Shown here in pieces: positions 45,008 to 54,102 of a stretch of DNA of 64,000 nt (positions are counted from its first letter, which is position 1; every line of letters starts with the position of its first letter). The notes under the pieces are model-generated. The model saw only the letters and a program-made list of their open reading frames with translations, was not told the DNA's origin and searched no databases. This DNA is from Ancylomarina sp963977525 (GTDB lineage Bacteria > Bacteroidota > Bacteroidia > Bacteroidales > Marinifilaceae): contig CAXBPC010000019.1 in the NCBI GenBank assembly GCA_963977525.1, positions 7,381-71,380 on the forward strand, in the 5' to 3' direction. The position numbers and the translations under genes were made by a program.

Positions 45008-45637
45008 TCAAGAATAGATTTTTCGAACAATTTGTAAATAAAAACGTTTCACTCTACAATTCATAACAAAGTTTAAAAAATACCACGCAACAGCTATAGC
45101 CGTTAATAGTGGAATATAGTTTTCCGTATTAGGAAGAAGATCCAGATTGACAAGCAATACAACTAGTAGAATAACATACAGAAGATATTTGTTCACTTTC
45201 ACATATCGCAGATATAAGCTTTCCTCAATTTCAAGCTTTCTATTCAATATCTGATTATAACTTTCCCCTCGTTTTTCGTAGGCCAATATCGATTTATATT
45301 CTTCTTTCACTAAGCCTTGCTTTTGAAGCACCTCCATCTTTAACAGCGTAAAAACAATTAAGTCTTCGGAATGAACATTATCGCTCATGTCTTTATCACT
45401 CAAAAAACAGATCCTCTGATCGATTACCTGCATTGCTTTAACAAACTTGTCTAGCTCTAGGTAAGTCCGTGCAAATATTTCATACAAGCATTTAATCTTC
45501 TCAGAGTCGAAGCCATATGAATCAACCTCTCTAAAAACAGGTTCAAATTTAAGAATCGAATGAAAATGCTCCTTTAAATAAAGAGTTTCAATTTCTTTAT
45601 ACAGATATGAAGGGTTGGACTTATTAGCTTGTGTCAT
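45008..45637 (-). CDS. Unknown protein with two C-terminal membrane helices
   Basis: 209 residues; not recognised. Residues 1-145 are soluble, helical and charged (TPR-like helices are possible, not proven). Two hydrophobic segments at about 152-170 (LLYVILLVVLLVNLDLL) and 176-195 form a membrane hairpin near the C-terminus, followed by a basic end. No signal peptide. The pepT terminator lies just upstream, so it is probably transcribed alone. Confidence 0.6.
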   Translation of the reverse strand: MTQANKSNPSYLYKEIETLYLKEHFHSILKFEPVFREVDSYGFDSEKIKCLYEIFARTYLELDKFVKAMQVIDQRICFLSDKDMSDNVHSEDLIVFTLLKMEVLQKQGLVKEEYKSILAYEKRGESYNQILNRKLEIEESLYLRYVKVNKYLLYVILLVVLLVNLDLLPNTENYIPLLTAIAVAWYFLNFVMNCRVKRFYLQIVRKIYS

Positions 45638-45660
45638 TCTTTTACTCTTTATTATAATGA

Positions 45661-45687
45661 AAAACGACAGATTTAGATCTGCCGTTT
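45661..45687 (-). terminator. Terminator of pepT
   Basis: AAAACGACAGAT pairs with ATCTGCCGTTTT with one mismatch and a short loop, located between pepT and the next minus-strand gene. Confidence 0.65.
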
Positions 45688-45710
45688 TCCTTATCTATAT
45701 TTAATAATGC

Positions 45711-46937
45711 TTATTTCTTAGCAATCAAATCGACTACTTTTAGAATAACATCAACAGCTTTTTGCATAGAGTCAACAGGTACATATTCAAATCGTCCATG
45801 AAAATTATGCCCTCCAGCAAAGATATTAGGACAAGGCAAGCCCATATATGATAAACGACTACCATCGGTTCCTCCACGAATAGGCACAATCATTGGTGTA
45901 ACACTTACATCTTTCATTGCTTGCTCTGCAATATCAACAATGAATTTAACAGGTTCAATTTTTTCGCGCATATTAAAATACTGATCTTTCATTTGAAGAG
46001 AGACACTTTCCTCACCATACTTTGAGCGAATATCTGAGCAAAGTGATTCAAATATATCTTTACGCCCATTATAGGCATCCATATCAAAATCACGAATAAT
46101 ATATTGCAATTTAGAATTCTCAACAGAACCTTCCATTCCTAAAAGATGATAGAATCCTTCATAATTCTCTGTTCTCTCTGGCACCTCATCTATTGGCAAC
46201 TTCGCTGCAAACTCTTGCATAATATGCATCGAATTAATCAACTTATCCTTAGCCATTCCTGGATGAACATTACGTCCTTTAAACGAAACTTCAGCATAAG
46301 CCGCATTGAAATTCTCAAACTGCAACTCGCCAATTTCACCACCATCAAGCGTATAAGCAAATTCAGCCCCAAACTTCTCTACATTGAAAAAGTCAGCTCC
46401 TTGTCCAATCTCTTCATCAGGCGTAAAACCAATATGAACAGGTCCGTGCTTAATTTCAGGATGATTAATCAAATACTCTACAGCGGTCATAATCTCAGCA
46501 ACACCAGCCTTATCATCGGCTCCAAGCAAAGTTGTACCGTCAGTTGTGATTAAGGTTTGACCTTTATACATTTTCAAATCTGGAAAATCAGTCACCTTCA
46601 TCACAATATTTTGCTCTTTATTAAGAACAATGTCTTCTCCATTATAGTTTTCTACAAACTGAGGTTTCACATTCTTTCCTGTAAAATCGGGACTTGTATC
46701 CATGTGGGCTACGAATCCAACAGTTGGAATTTCCTTGTTAATATTAGAAGGTAATACTGCCATCACATAACCATTCTGATCAAGTGAAACATTACTCATG
46801 CCCATTTCTTCTAACTCCTTAACCAATTCTTGAGCTAAAACCATTTGCCCAGGTGTACTAGGTGTCAAGCCAGTTTGAGTATCAGATTCAGTATCGAACT
46901 GAACGTACTTTATAAATTTATCTACAACTGCAGTCAT
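45711..46937 (-). CDS. pepT: Tripeptide aminopeptidase (peptidase T), M20B
   Basis: 408 residues, the normal length. Metal and catalytic motifs of the M20 family: VAHMDTSPD (H78, D80), LLGADDKAGVAEI and TPDEEIGQGADFF. The enzyme removes the N-terminal residue from tripeptides in the cytoplasm and works with PepD (7.5-8.9 kb) to use imported peptides. It starts 39 bp after an unknown conserved gene on the same strand, so the two may form an operon. A hairpin terminator follows. Confidence 0.95.
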   Translation of the reverse strand: MTAVVDKFIKYVQFDTESDTQTGLTPSTPGQMVLAQELVKELEEMGMSNVSLDQNGYVMAVLPSNINKEIPTVGFVAHMDTSPDFTGKNVKPQFVENYNGEDIVLNKEQNIVMKVTDFPDLKMYKGQTLITTDGTTLLGADDKAGVAEIMTAVEYLINHPEIKHGPVHIGFTPDEEIGQGADFFNVEKFGAEFAYTLDGGEIGELQFENFNAAYAEVSFKGRNVHPGMAKDKLINSMHIMQEFAAKLPIDEVPERTENYEGFYHLLGMEGSVENSKLQYIIRDFDMDAYNGRKDIFESLCSDIRSKYGEESVSLQMKDQYFNMREKIEPVKFIVDIAEQAMKDVSVTPMIVPIRGGTDGSRLSYMGLPCPNIFAGGHNFHGRFEYVPVDSMQKAVDVILKVVDLIAKK

Positions 46938-46976
46938 CTTCTATAGGTATCTTATTATTATTTACTCCGTTATTAT

Positions 46977-47660
46977 TTAAACATCATCAGACTTAAACTG
47001 GAAACCTAAACGTTTACCTGTCTTGATTTTTGCATTCTGAATTTTCTCATCGATATCGGCTACCGCCAAAATTTTTACATCATCATAAGGAGGAACTAAC
47101 AAATCGAAATTCAATGAATAATTAATCGCTGTCTCCACAATCTTTCTCAAACTATCCTTGTCACTTATCGACTGAGATAAATCATTCTCAAGCAATCCCA
47201 TCTGGCGTTTTCCTTCAACAACATAATGGTTTTCCTGATTTATGAAAATACGTGCAACCAAGTATCCTAAATCTTCAGATCGCTTATATTTAAATGAGTC
47301 CGATAAGAAATTATAAATATTGATAATACCAGAGTATGCATTATTAGGATTGTGTTTCACATAGTCTTTTTGCCAAACAGGATGATCACGATTAAATTGA
47401 AAAACATTTGAATACATACTAAAAACGAGAATATCGGAAGCAACTTGAATCTGAACTTCGGATGCTCCTCTATCTTCAAACTCAAGTTTTACAGCATCAG
47501 ACTGATCAACAAGCTCCAAATTATACTCATCAACCAAATTTTCAAGAACCTTCTTTAATTCTGAAAAAACCTCGGCAGTATTCTTATAAACCAATTGTTT
47601 TAAACTAGACTTTTCTCGAATTGTTTGTAATATGGCTGATTTTGTATTGAGTATATTCAT
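46977..47660 (-). CDS. Conserved-looking protein of unknown function
   Basis: 227 residues; not recognised. A soluble mixed alpha/beta protein with no signal peptide or membrane helix. Notable stretches are LEFEDRGASEVQIQVASDIL and NPNNAYSGIINIYNFLSDS, then FKYKRSEDLGYLVARIFIN, which look like a folded core. The tail ends KRLGFQFKSDDV. It lies directly upstream of pepT and downstream of proS, separated from proS by a terminator. I infer that it is a phylum-restricted gene. Confidence 0.65.
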   Translation of the reverse strand: MNILNTKSAILQTIREKSSLKQLVYKNTAEVFSELKKVLENLVDEYNLELVDQSDAVKLEFEDRGASEVQIQVASDILVFSMYSNVFQFNRDHPVWQKDYVKHNPNNAYSGIINIYNFLSDSFKYKRSEDLGYLVARIFINQENHYVVEGKRQMGLLENDLSQSISDKDSLRKIVETAINYSLNFDLLVPPYDDVKILAVADIDEKIQNAKIKTGKRLGFQFKSDDV

Positions 47661-47722
47661 AGTATTGTGCTTATGGTTATTTTGGATTAAAAACCTAGCT
47701 TCAGGTTTATATGATAAAGGTA

Positions 47723-47756
47723 AAAAAAAACCGCCTCCGAAAAATCGGTGACGGTT
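47723..47756 (-). terminator. Terminator of proS
   Basis: On the minus strand AACCGTCACCGA pairs with CGGAGGCGGTT with one mismatch and a wobble, followed by nine T. Confidence 0.75.
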
Positions 47757-47815
47757 ATTTATAAATTTAAATTTCGTTAAATAGTGAAATCCAGAAGTCC
47801 AAATAGATCTAGACC

Positions 47816-49291
47816 TTAGTATGATTTAGCAAAAACAACACGTTCTTTAGATGGTTTTCCAGTAACCATACAAACGCCTTCTTCCTGATCATTATCGAAA
47901 GGAATACAACGAATTGTTGCTTTTGTTTCATTTTTAATTTTCTCTTCAGTCTCATCTGTACCATCCCAGTGAGCTAAAAAGAATCCTGTTTTAGTTTCCA
48001 ACAACTCTTTGAATTCATCGTAAGTGTCAACCTTAGTTGTTTTCTCTGCTCTAAAATCAAGTGCTTTTTGGAAAATACTATTCTGAATTTCCTCAAGAAG
48101 ATTTTCGATCATGTCTTCAACGCCATCAACAGCAACGGTTTCTTTAGTTAAAATATCACGACGAGCCAACTCAACCGTTCCATTCTCAAGATCGCGAGCT
48201 CCCATAGCTAAACGTACAGGTACGCCTTTCAATTCATATTGAGCAAACTTCCATCCTGGCTTACGGTTATCATTATCGTCAAACTTAACGGAGATACCTT
48301 TAGACTTAAGCTTCGCTACAATAGGATCAATCACCTCTGTAAGCTTTGCCAACTCTTCTTCCTTACGGTAAATAGGTACAATTACAACCTGAATTGGAGC
48401 CAATTTTGGAGGTAAGACTAAACCGTGATCATCAGAATGAGCCATTACTAAAGCGCCCATCAAACGAGTTGACACACCCCAAGATGTTGCCCAAACATAA
48501 TCTTCTTTACCTTCTTTATTTGTAAATTTAACATCGAATGCTTTAGCAAAATTCTGACCTAAGAAATGAGACGTTCCAGCCTGAAGAGCCTTACCGTCTT
48601 GCATTAAAGCTTCAATACAATAAGTATCTTTTGCACCTGCAAAGCGCTCTGACGCTGTCTTTCTTCCTATTAATACAGGAACAGCCATCCAACCTTCAGC
48701 AAAATCGCTATAAATATTAATCATTTGCTCAGTTTCAACCAAAGCTTCTTTTTCTGTAGCATGAGCAGTGTGCCCTTCTTGCCAAAGAAATTCAGCGGTA
48801 CGTAGGAACAAACGGGTACGCATTTCCCAACGCATTACATTTGCCCATTGATTAATTAAAATAGGCAAGTCACGGTATGATTGTATCCAGTTTTTGTAGG
48901 TATTCCAAATAATAGTCTCAGAAGTTGGACGAATAATTAATTCTTCTTCCAAACGTGCATCAGGGTCAACAATTACACCTTTCCCGTTAGGGTCATTCAT
49001 TAAACGATAATGAGTTACAACTGCACATTCTTTTGCGAATCCTTCTACGTGGTCAGCTTCCTTACTTAGAAATGACTTGGGAATTAATAAAGGGAAATAA
49101 GCATTCTCATGTCCCGTTTCTTTAAACTTTCCATCAAGTACTGCTTGCATTTTTTCCCAAATAGCGTAGCCATATGGTTTAATTACCATACAACCTCGAA
49201 CTGCAGAATTTTCTGCTAGATCTGCCTTAATTACTAGGTCGTTATACCATTGCGAATAATTTTCGCTTCTACTGGTTAAAACTTTTGCCAT
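47816..49291 (-). CDS. proS: Prolyl-tRNA synthetase, short (eukaryote/archaea-like) type
   Basis: 491 residues. It lacks the editing insertion of the ~570-residue E. coli type and matches the ProS3-type form common in Bacteroidota. Class II motifs include ARLEEELIIRPTSE, NQWANVMRWEMRTRLFLRTAEF (motif 2, first 20 residues) and AHSDDHGLVLPPKLAP (motif 3). A C-terminal zinc-like extension ends at ERVVFAKSY. It charges tRNA-Pro and misacylation with alanine would need correction in trans. A TACTTTTG -7 box lies 110 nt upstream. Confidence 0.95.
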   Translation of the reverse strand: MAKVLTSRSENYSQWYNDLVIKADLAENSAVRGCMVIKPYGYAIWEKMQAVLDGKFKETGHENAYFPLLIPKSFLSKEADHVEGFAKECAVVTHYRLMNDPNGKGVIVDPDARLEEELIIRPTSETIIWNTYKNWIQSYRDLPILINQWANVMRWEMRTRLFLRTAEFLWQEGHTAHATEKEALVETEQMINIYSDFAEGWMAVPVLIGRKTASERFAGAKDTYCIEALMQDGKALQAGTSHFLGQNFAKAFDVKFTNKEGKEDYVWATSWGVSTRLMGALVMAHSDDHGLVLPPKLAPIQVVIVPIYRKEEELAKLTEVIDPIVAKLKSKGISVKFDDNDNRKPGWKFAQYELKGVPVRLAMGARDLENGTVELARRDILTKETVAVDGVEDMIENLLEEIQNSIFQKALDFRAEKTTKVDTYDEFKELLETKTGFFLAHWDGTDETEEKIKNETKATIRCIPFDNDQEEGVCMVTGKPSKERVVFAKSY

Positions 49292-49401
49292 TTTATATTG
49301 TTTTGGTATAGTATTTGCTATCTAACAATTACTTAAAAGTTCTTAAATATATCTTTTTACTGATTTCAGAAATAAGACTTAAGCCTTTTAAATTTTGGCT
49401 A

Positions 49402-49409
49402 CAAAAGTA
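49402..49409 (-). promoter_or_regulatory. Possible -7 box of the proS promoter
   Basis: The minus strand reads TACTTTTG, a full match to TAnnTTTG, about 110 nt before the proS start. No clear TTG at -33. Confidence 0.35.
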
Positions 49410-49552
49410 TAAAATATTATTAGATTATCATTATTGAGGATAGACATGAAACTTACTAGATTGAATATTTTTAAACACTCAAAACTTGACACGTGAAATA
49501 AATTTCAATCAAAATAATGGGCATCTAGCCTAAACCTATAAATCATATCCAG

Positions 49553-51061
49553 ATGAAAACTTACTACAAATTATTAATCATTCCCTTGCTAATAGCAACG
49601 GCTTGCTCCCCATCTTATGTGGGAACATCAGCATTTCAGGATGACCTTTATTACGTTCCTGGAGAAGAATCTCTAATTGATAAAGAAATGGCAGTCTATA
49701 CGACTAAGCCATCTACACAAGAGCCTATTATTAAACAAATAACAAAAATTGAGCCTACAACAAAGGCTACTTTTGGCGATGATAGAGATTTTCAACAAAT
49801 TCAAGAGCAATATCGCGAGATACTTGCAACTGATTCAATTGGAACAATTGATACAACCTACTACAATGATGAACAAGGGTATTTCATTGGAGAATTTAAT
49901 GGTACCGAGTCAGACCTTGAAGAAATTGAAAGATTGAGACAATGGTATCCACAAGGATTTGGCTATTACGATAACAGTGGCTACGACCTTGGAATGTGGT
50001 TAGCAGGTGATTCTGACTGGAATGTCTATGTTGATGGTGATAAAGTATGGTGGACACCAACTTGGACAAACTATAATTATTATAATGGATTCAGATTCTC
50101 TTCTGAGCGTTATGGTAGGCATTTTGCCTATAACTATCCTCAATATGGCTCAAGCTTTGGTTTTGGATTCGGAATAGGAAATGGATTCTACGATGATTTA
50201 TATTTTGGTGGACGTTTTGGATGGGGAAATTCGAACTATGGATACGGCTACGGCGGATACGGATACGGCGGATACGGATACGGCGGATACGGCTACGGTG
50301 GATATGGCTACGGCGGATACGGCTACGGTGGATATGGCTACGGCGGATACGGCTACGGTGGATATGGCTACGCTAAGCAATCTAGCAACTACTATGGCTC
50401 TAGAAAAACTATGGGAAGCAAAGCAGGAACCAGTAGAGCTTACACCAATAGAAGTGCAGTAAGTAAAACTAAAGGAACTACTAGTCGCGTTAATCGTTCT
50501 GCTGGCTATACTAAATCAGGAACAACAACTCGTCGCTCGGCAGTTACAGCCAAAGATGCTGTTAGAAGAAGTACTGCAGCACAGCGATATGGAAATAGAA
50601 ATACTAGAAGTTCTTACGGTAACAGAGCGGGAACAACGACTAGAAGAATAAACAATACTGGAACAGTTAGACGTTCGAACTATAAAGGAACAACAACTCG
50701 TTATGGAACACAAAACCGTTCGACTTATAGAGGAACTAAAAGCGGAACTACAGTAAAACGTAGACCTAGTAACTATACTAAACCTCGTAGCAGTTCACGT
50801 CCATCCTATAATAAATCAGGAACTAGACGTTCAACTAATATGAGGAGTACAGGTACAAGATCATCAAAGTACAGTAAGGTCAAAAGCACTCCAACATACA
50901 GAAAGAGTTCAACGAGAAGCTCAAGGAGTTCTTCAAGTTCATACAGACCTTCAAGATCATCATCATCATCACGTTCCTCAGGAGCTGTTCGCTCTTCTGG
51001 ATCTTCATCAAGATCATCGAGTGGCAGTCACCGTTCAAGCGGAGGTTCAAGAAGAAGATAA
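49553..51061 (+). CDS. Lipoprotein with a Tyr-Gly repeat and a basic Ser/Arg/Thr-rich tail
   Basis: 502 residues. The N-terminus is a lipoprotein signal (LLIIPLLIATAC, lipidated Cys about 18). Residues 20-150 are acidic and ordinary; about 150-225 are rich in Tyr, Trp, Asn, Phe and Gly. Eight perfect YGYGG pentapeptides follow (DNA 50243-50362). The last ~230 residues (from about 275) are almost entirely Ser, Arg, Thr, Gly, Lys, Tyr and Asn, with RSSSRSSSSS-like runs, so strongly basic and probably disordered. Such tails suggest a surface or cell-wall binding, adhesive or glycan-binding role, but no function is known to me. It is followed by an outer-membrane porin-like gene on the same strand. 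Confidence 0.8.
   Translation: MKTYYKLLIIPLLIATACSPSYVGTSAFQDDLYYVPGEESLIDKEMAVYTTKPSTQEPIIKQITKIEPTTKATFGDDRDFQQIQEQYREILATDSIGTIDTTYYNDEQGYFIGEFNGTESDLEEIERLRQWYPQGFGYYDNSGYDLGMWLAGDSDWNVYVDGDKVWWTPTWTNYNYYNGFRFSSERYGRHFAYNYPQYGSSFGFGFGIGNGFYDDLYFGGRFGWGNSNYGYGYGGYGYGGYGYGGYGYGGYGYGGYGYGGYGYGGYGYGGYGYAKQSSNYYGSRKTMGSKAGTSRAYTNRSAVSKTKGTTSRVNRSAGYTKSGTTTRRSAVTAKDAVRRSTAAQRYGNRNTRSSYGNRAGTTTRRINNTGTVRRSNYKGTTTRYGTQNRSTYRGTKSGTTVKRRPSNYTKPRSSSRPSYNKSGTRRSTNMRSTGTRSSKYSKVKSTPTYRKSSTRSSRSSSSSYRPSRSSSSSRSSGAVRSSGSSSRSSSGSHRSSGGSRRR
50243..50362 (+). repeat. Eight 15-bp repeats coding YGYGG
   Basis: Eight contiguous 15-bp units of the TACGGCTACGGCGGA kind, with a higher-order 30-bp pattern over the last six units, where alternating units use TAC/TAT and GGT/GGC. 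GC content is far above the surroundings. The repeat is free of stops in at least one other forward frame and one reverse frame. Confidence 0.9.
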
Positions 51062-51126
51062 CTGTTATTTAAATCTGGATATTTATTAACACTATTTTTC
51101 TTAACCTACTATAAATACACATTACT

Positions 51127-52653
51127 ATGAAAAGATATATAACATTACTATTCCTGACTGTTTTAACAGGAATAGTATACGCACAAACTGCAGATGACGC
51201 TCTTCGTTACTCTCAGCAACATTACACAGGAACAGCACGTTCAATGGCTATGGGTGGAGCATTTGGAGCTCTAGGGGGCGATTTCTCAAGCATCGGAATC
51301 AATCCAGCTGGACTTGGAGTTTATCAAAGCTCGGAGTTCACATTTACACCAACAATGGAAATGAGGAAAAGCTCAAGCGGCAATTTAAATGATGATAAAT
51401 TCACTTTTGGTATTAGCAACATTGGTTATGTCGCTGCAATTAGACCAAGAATGAAGTCTAATGGTGGCTGGCAAAATTTCAACTTTGGAATTGGCTACAA
51501 CCGAATCAACAACTTTAGAAAGTCATCTATTTCTCAGATTTTAAACTCTGAATCAAGTATGCTAGATGTGTTTGAAACTAATGCGGATGGTTTTTCTGAC
51601 AATCAATTGGAAGACAAATACCCAACGGTAGAGTATTTAGCTTACCAAACATATTTATTGAATCCTCAAGAGGATAATCCATTAGATTATGATCTCCCTA
51701 TATTTCCTGGTGAGAAAATGAATCAAAGAAAGACTATAGACGAAAAAGGTTATATGGGTGAATTTAATATTTCTTTCGGAGCCAACTATGCTCATAAACT
51801 ATACATAGGAGCTTCACTTGGCATACAAAGTATTAATTATAAATCAACAGCGCGTTTTACTGAGAGCACACTAACAAACAGTGCATCAGACTTAAATAAT
51901 TATTACTTTGAAGAGTATGTGAAAACAACGGGTGTTGGTGCAAATCTTAAGTTAGGTATTATTTACAAGCCAAATCAAAATATTAGATTAGGAGCTTCAT
52001 TACACACACCAACATTCTTCTCAATGGAAGATGAGTTTCAAAACAAAATGGCTTCACATTTCATAACTGAAGATGCGGATGGCTACTCGAACTATTCTGA
52101 TAAAACAGACCTATCATCTTACGAATACAACTACAGAACTCCTATGAAGTTTACTTTAAGTGGTGCTGTAGTTCTTTCAAAGAAAATGATTCTTAGTATG
52201 GATTATGAATTTGTAGATTATTCAAATGCTAAATTTTCAAATGGTGGCAATGATGATTTCAATTTTCATGGAACCCAATATGATGACGATAACATACTTC
52301 TTGATCCTGAAGCTAATGATATCATTAAATCATCATTTGAAAGCGTAGGTAATCTAAGAGCAGGTTTAGAATACCGAGTATCATCGGCATTTAGTTTACG
52401 TGGTGGGTTTGCAAACTTTGGAAACCCATACAAAGCGAGCTCAATAGATGAATCATACAATATTTACTCTGCAGGTTTTGGTATTCGTCAAGGTAATTTC
52501 TTCTTCGATGCTGCTTATAGCTATTCTGATAAGGATGAGTCCTATATTTATTATAGTGCTCCTGATGGATTCGGTGAAACGATATCTTCTGGAACCGTTG
52601 ACCTAGAAGATAAGAATCATCAAATGAGGTTGACTTTCGGATTCAAATTTTAA
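51127..52653 (+). CDS. OmpP1/FadL-type outer-membrane protein
   Basis: 508 residues. A signal peptide (ITLLFLTVLTGIVYA, cut near 20) is followed by the family opening RSMAMGGAFGALGGDFSSIGINPAGLG. Repeated beta-strand segments continue to a C-terminal FGFKF, with terminal Phe as in outer-membrane barrels. FadL-type proteins carry hydrophobic substrates, but in Bacteroidota many such barrels have unknown cargo. It lies 65 bp after the Tyr-Gly lipoprotein, so the two may be co-expressed at the cell surface. It ends at a symmetric terminator. Confidence 0.85.
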   Translation: MKRYITLLFLTVLTGIVYAQTADDALRYSQQHYTGTARSMAMGGAFGALGGDFSSIGINPAGLGVYQSSEFTFTPTMEMRKSSSGNLNDDKFTFGISNIGYVAAIRPRMKSNGGWQNFNFGIGYNRINNFRKSSISQILNSESSMLDVFETNADGFSDNQLEDKYPTVEYLAYQTYLLNPQEDNPLDYDLPIFPGEKMNQRKTIDEKGYMGEFNISFGANYAHKLYIGASLGIQSINYKSTARFTESTLTNSASDLNNYYFEEYVKTTGVGANLKLGIIYKPNQNIRLGASLHTPTFFSMEDEFQNKMASHFITEDADGYSNYSDKTDLSSYEYNYRTPMKFTLSGAVVLSKKMILSMDYEFVDYSNAKFSNGGNDDFNFHGTQYDDDNILLDPEANDIIKSSFESVGNLRAGLEYRVSSAFSLRGGFANFGNPYKASSIDESYNIYSAGFGIRQGNFFFDAAYSYSDKDESYIYYSAPDGFGETISSGTVDLEDKNHQMRLTFGFKF

Positions 52654-52675
52654 TTAAAACAGGATTTGATCATAC

Positions 52676-52703
52676 AAAAAAAGCTCCCAATGGGAGCTTT
52701 TTT
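52676..52703. terminator. Bidirectional terminator between the porin gene and cysN
   Basis: A perfect inverted repeat, AAAAAAAGCTCCCA (52676-52689) and TGGGAGCTTTTTTT (52690-52703), between convergent genes. Confidence 0.9.
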
Positions 52704-52724
52704 TATTCTATATCTAAACTAGAT

Positions 52725-53996
52725 TTATCTAATCATACCTGCTGCAACAGTTTCATTAGTTGCTTCATCAATTAAAATAAAACTACCTGTATTACGGTTT
52801 TTCTTATATGAATCAAAGAACAAAGGTTTAGCTGTTTTAAGTTTTAAACAAGCAATATCATTTAAGCCAATAACCTTATCATCCGTTCTCTCTTCTAAAG
52901 AGTTAATGTCAACTTTGAAGTTCACATTACGAACCATACAACGCGTTTCGTTTGAAGTATGCTTAATGGTATACTTACCTCCAATAGTCATAGGACGTTC
53001 ATTCATCCAGCAAACCATAGCATCAAATTCTTGCTCCATATTAGGAACATTATCTGCAGCTACAATCATATCCCCTCTCGATGTATCAATCTCATCACTT
53101 AATCTTAAAGTTACAGATTGAGGAGTGAAAGCTATATCCAACTCACCATTTAGGGTATCAATCGCTTTAATTGTAGTTTCCCTTCCTGAAGGTAAAACTT
53201 TCACTTTATCGCCAGGCTTAAAAACACCACTAGCTACACGACCAGCGAATCCACGATAATCATGATATTCATCACTCTGAGGACGGATAACATATTGAAC
53301 TGGGAAACGAGCATCTTCATGATTTCTATCATCAAGTATTTCAATAGTCTCCAACAGGTTCAATAAGGTCTCACCCTTATACCAATCCATATTTTCAGAT
53401 GCATCAACCACATTATCACCAAATTTGGCTGAGATAGGAATAAATCGAACATCTTTAATATTCAATTTATCAGCAACTTTCTGATATTCGTTTTTAATAC
53501 TTTCGTAGGTCTCTTCAGAGTAACTCATCAAGTCCATCTTATTGATACAAACAATAAGGTGAGGAATTTGTAATAAGTTAGCAATATATGAGTGACGTAA
53601 GGTTTGCTCAATCACACCATGACGAGCATCAACCAAAATAAGAGCACAGTTAGCTGTAGAAGCTCCTGTTACCATATTTCTTGTGTACTGAATATGACCT
53701 GGTGTATCAGCAATAATAAATTTACGCTTTGGAGTTGCAAAATAACGGTAAGCTACATCAATAGTAATTCCTTGCTCACGTTCAGCTCTCAAACCATCGG
53801 TAAGTAAAGCAAGATCCACCTCAGTATCACCACGCTTTTTACTAGAAATTTCAATAGCCTCCATTTGATCTTCAAAAATGGCTTTACTATCGTATAATAA
53901 ACGTCCAATTAGAGTACTTTTTCCGTCATCAACACTACCTGCAGTAGTGAAACGCAAAAGCTCCATATCTAAATATCCTGATGTTTTATCTGACAT
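52725..53996 (-). CDS. cysN: Sulfate adenylyltransferase subunit 1 (GTPase)
   Basis: 423 residues, an EF-Tu-like GTPase: G1 GSVDDGKSTLIGRL, switch DTPGHIQYTRNM, G4 NKMDL, then beta-barrel domains. It drives ATP sulfurylase (CysD) by GTP hydrolysis. It is the last gene in cysC-cysD-cysN. The kinase is a separate gene (not a CysNC fusion). The products are APS and PAPS for sulfur assimilation or sulfated molecules. Confidence 0.95.
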   Translation of the reverse strand: MSDKTSGYLDMELLRFTTAGSVDDGKSTLIGRLLYDSKAIFEDQMEAIEISSKKRGDTEVDLALLTDGLRAEREQGITIDVAYRYFATPKRKFIIADTPGHIQYTRNMVTGASTANCALILVDARHGVIEQTLRHSYIANLLQIPHLIVCINKMDLMSYSEETYESIKNEYQKVADKLNIKDVRFIPISAKFGDNVVDASENMDWYKGETLLNLLETIEILDDRNHEDARFPVQYVIRPQSDEYHDYRGFAGRVASGVFKPGDKVKVLPSGRETTIKAIDTLNGELDIAFTPQSVTLRLSDEIDTSRGDMIVAADNVPNMEQEFDAMVCWMNERPMTIGGKYTIKHTSNETRCMVRNVNFKVDINSLEERTDDKVIGLNDIACLKLKTAKPLFFDSYKKNRNTGSFILIDEATNETVAAGMIR

Positions 53997-54102
53997 ATTT
54001 AATTCTTTTATTCTAGATTTATAAACGAGAACTTAATCTCTAATCTATCTTTTTATTCAGATATATAAGTATCCGAATTAATATTTAAAGCTTTGAAGTG
54101 GA

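Noticed and set aside
50243..50362. Regular repeats that might look like a CRISPR array
   Set aside because: Units are contiguous, with no spacers, and encode YGYGG in frame of a lipoprotein gene.
49749..50713. Several overlapping ORFs on both strands across the Tyr-Gly lipoprotein gene
   Set aside because: They arise from the low-complexity repeat and the Ser/Arg/Thr-rich tail, with DTATAD- or VSAVAIS-like monotony and no start context.
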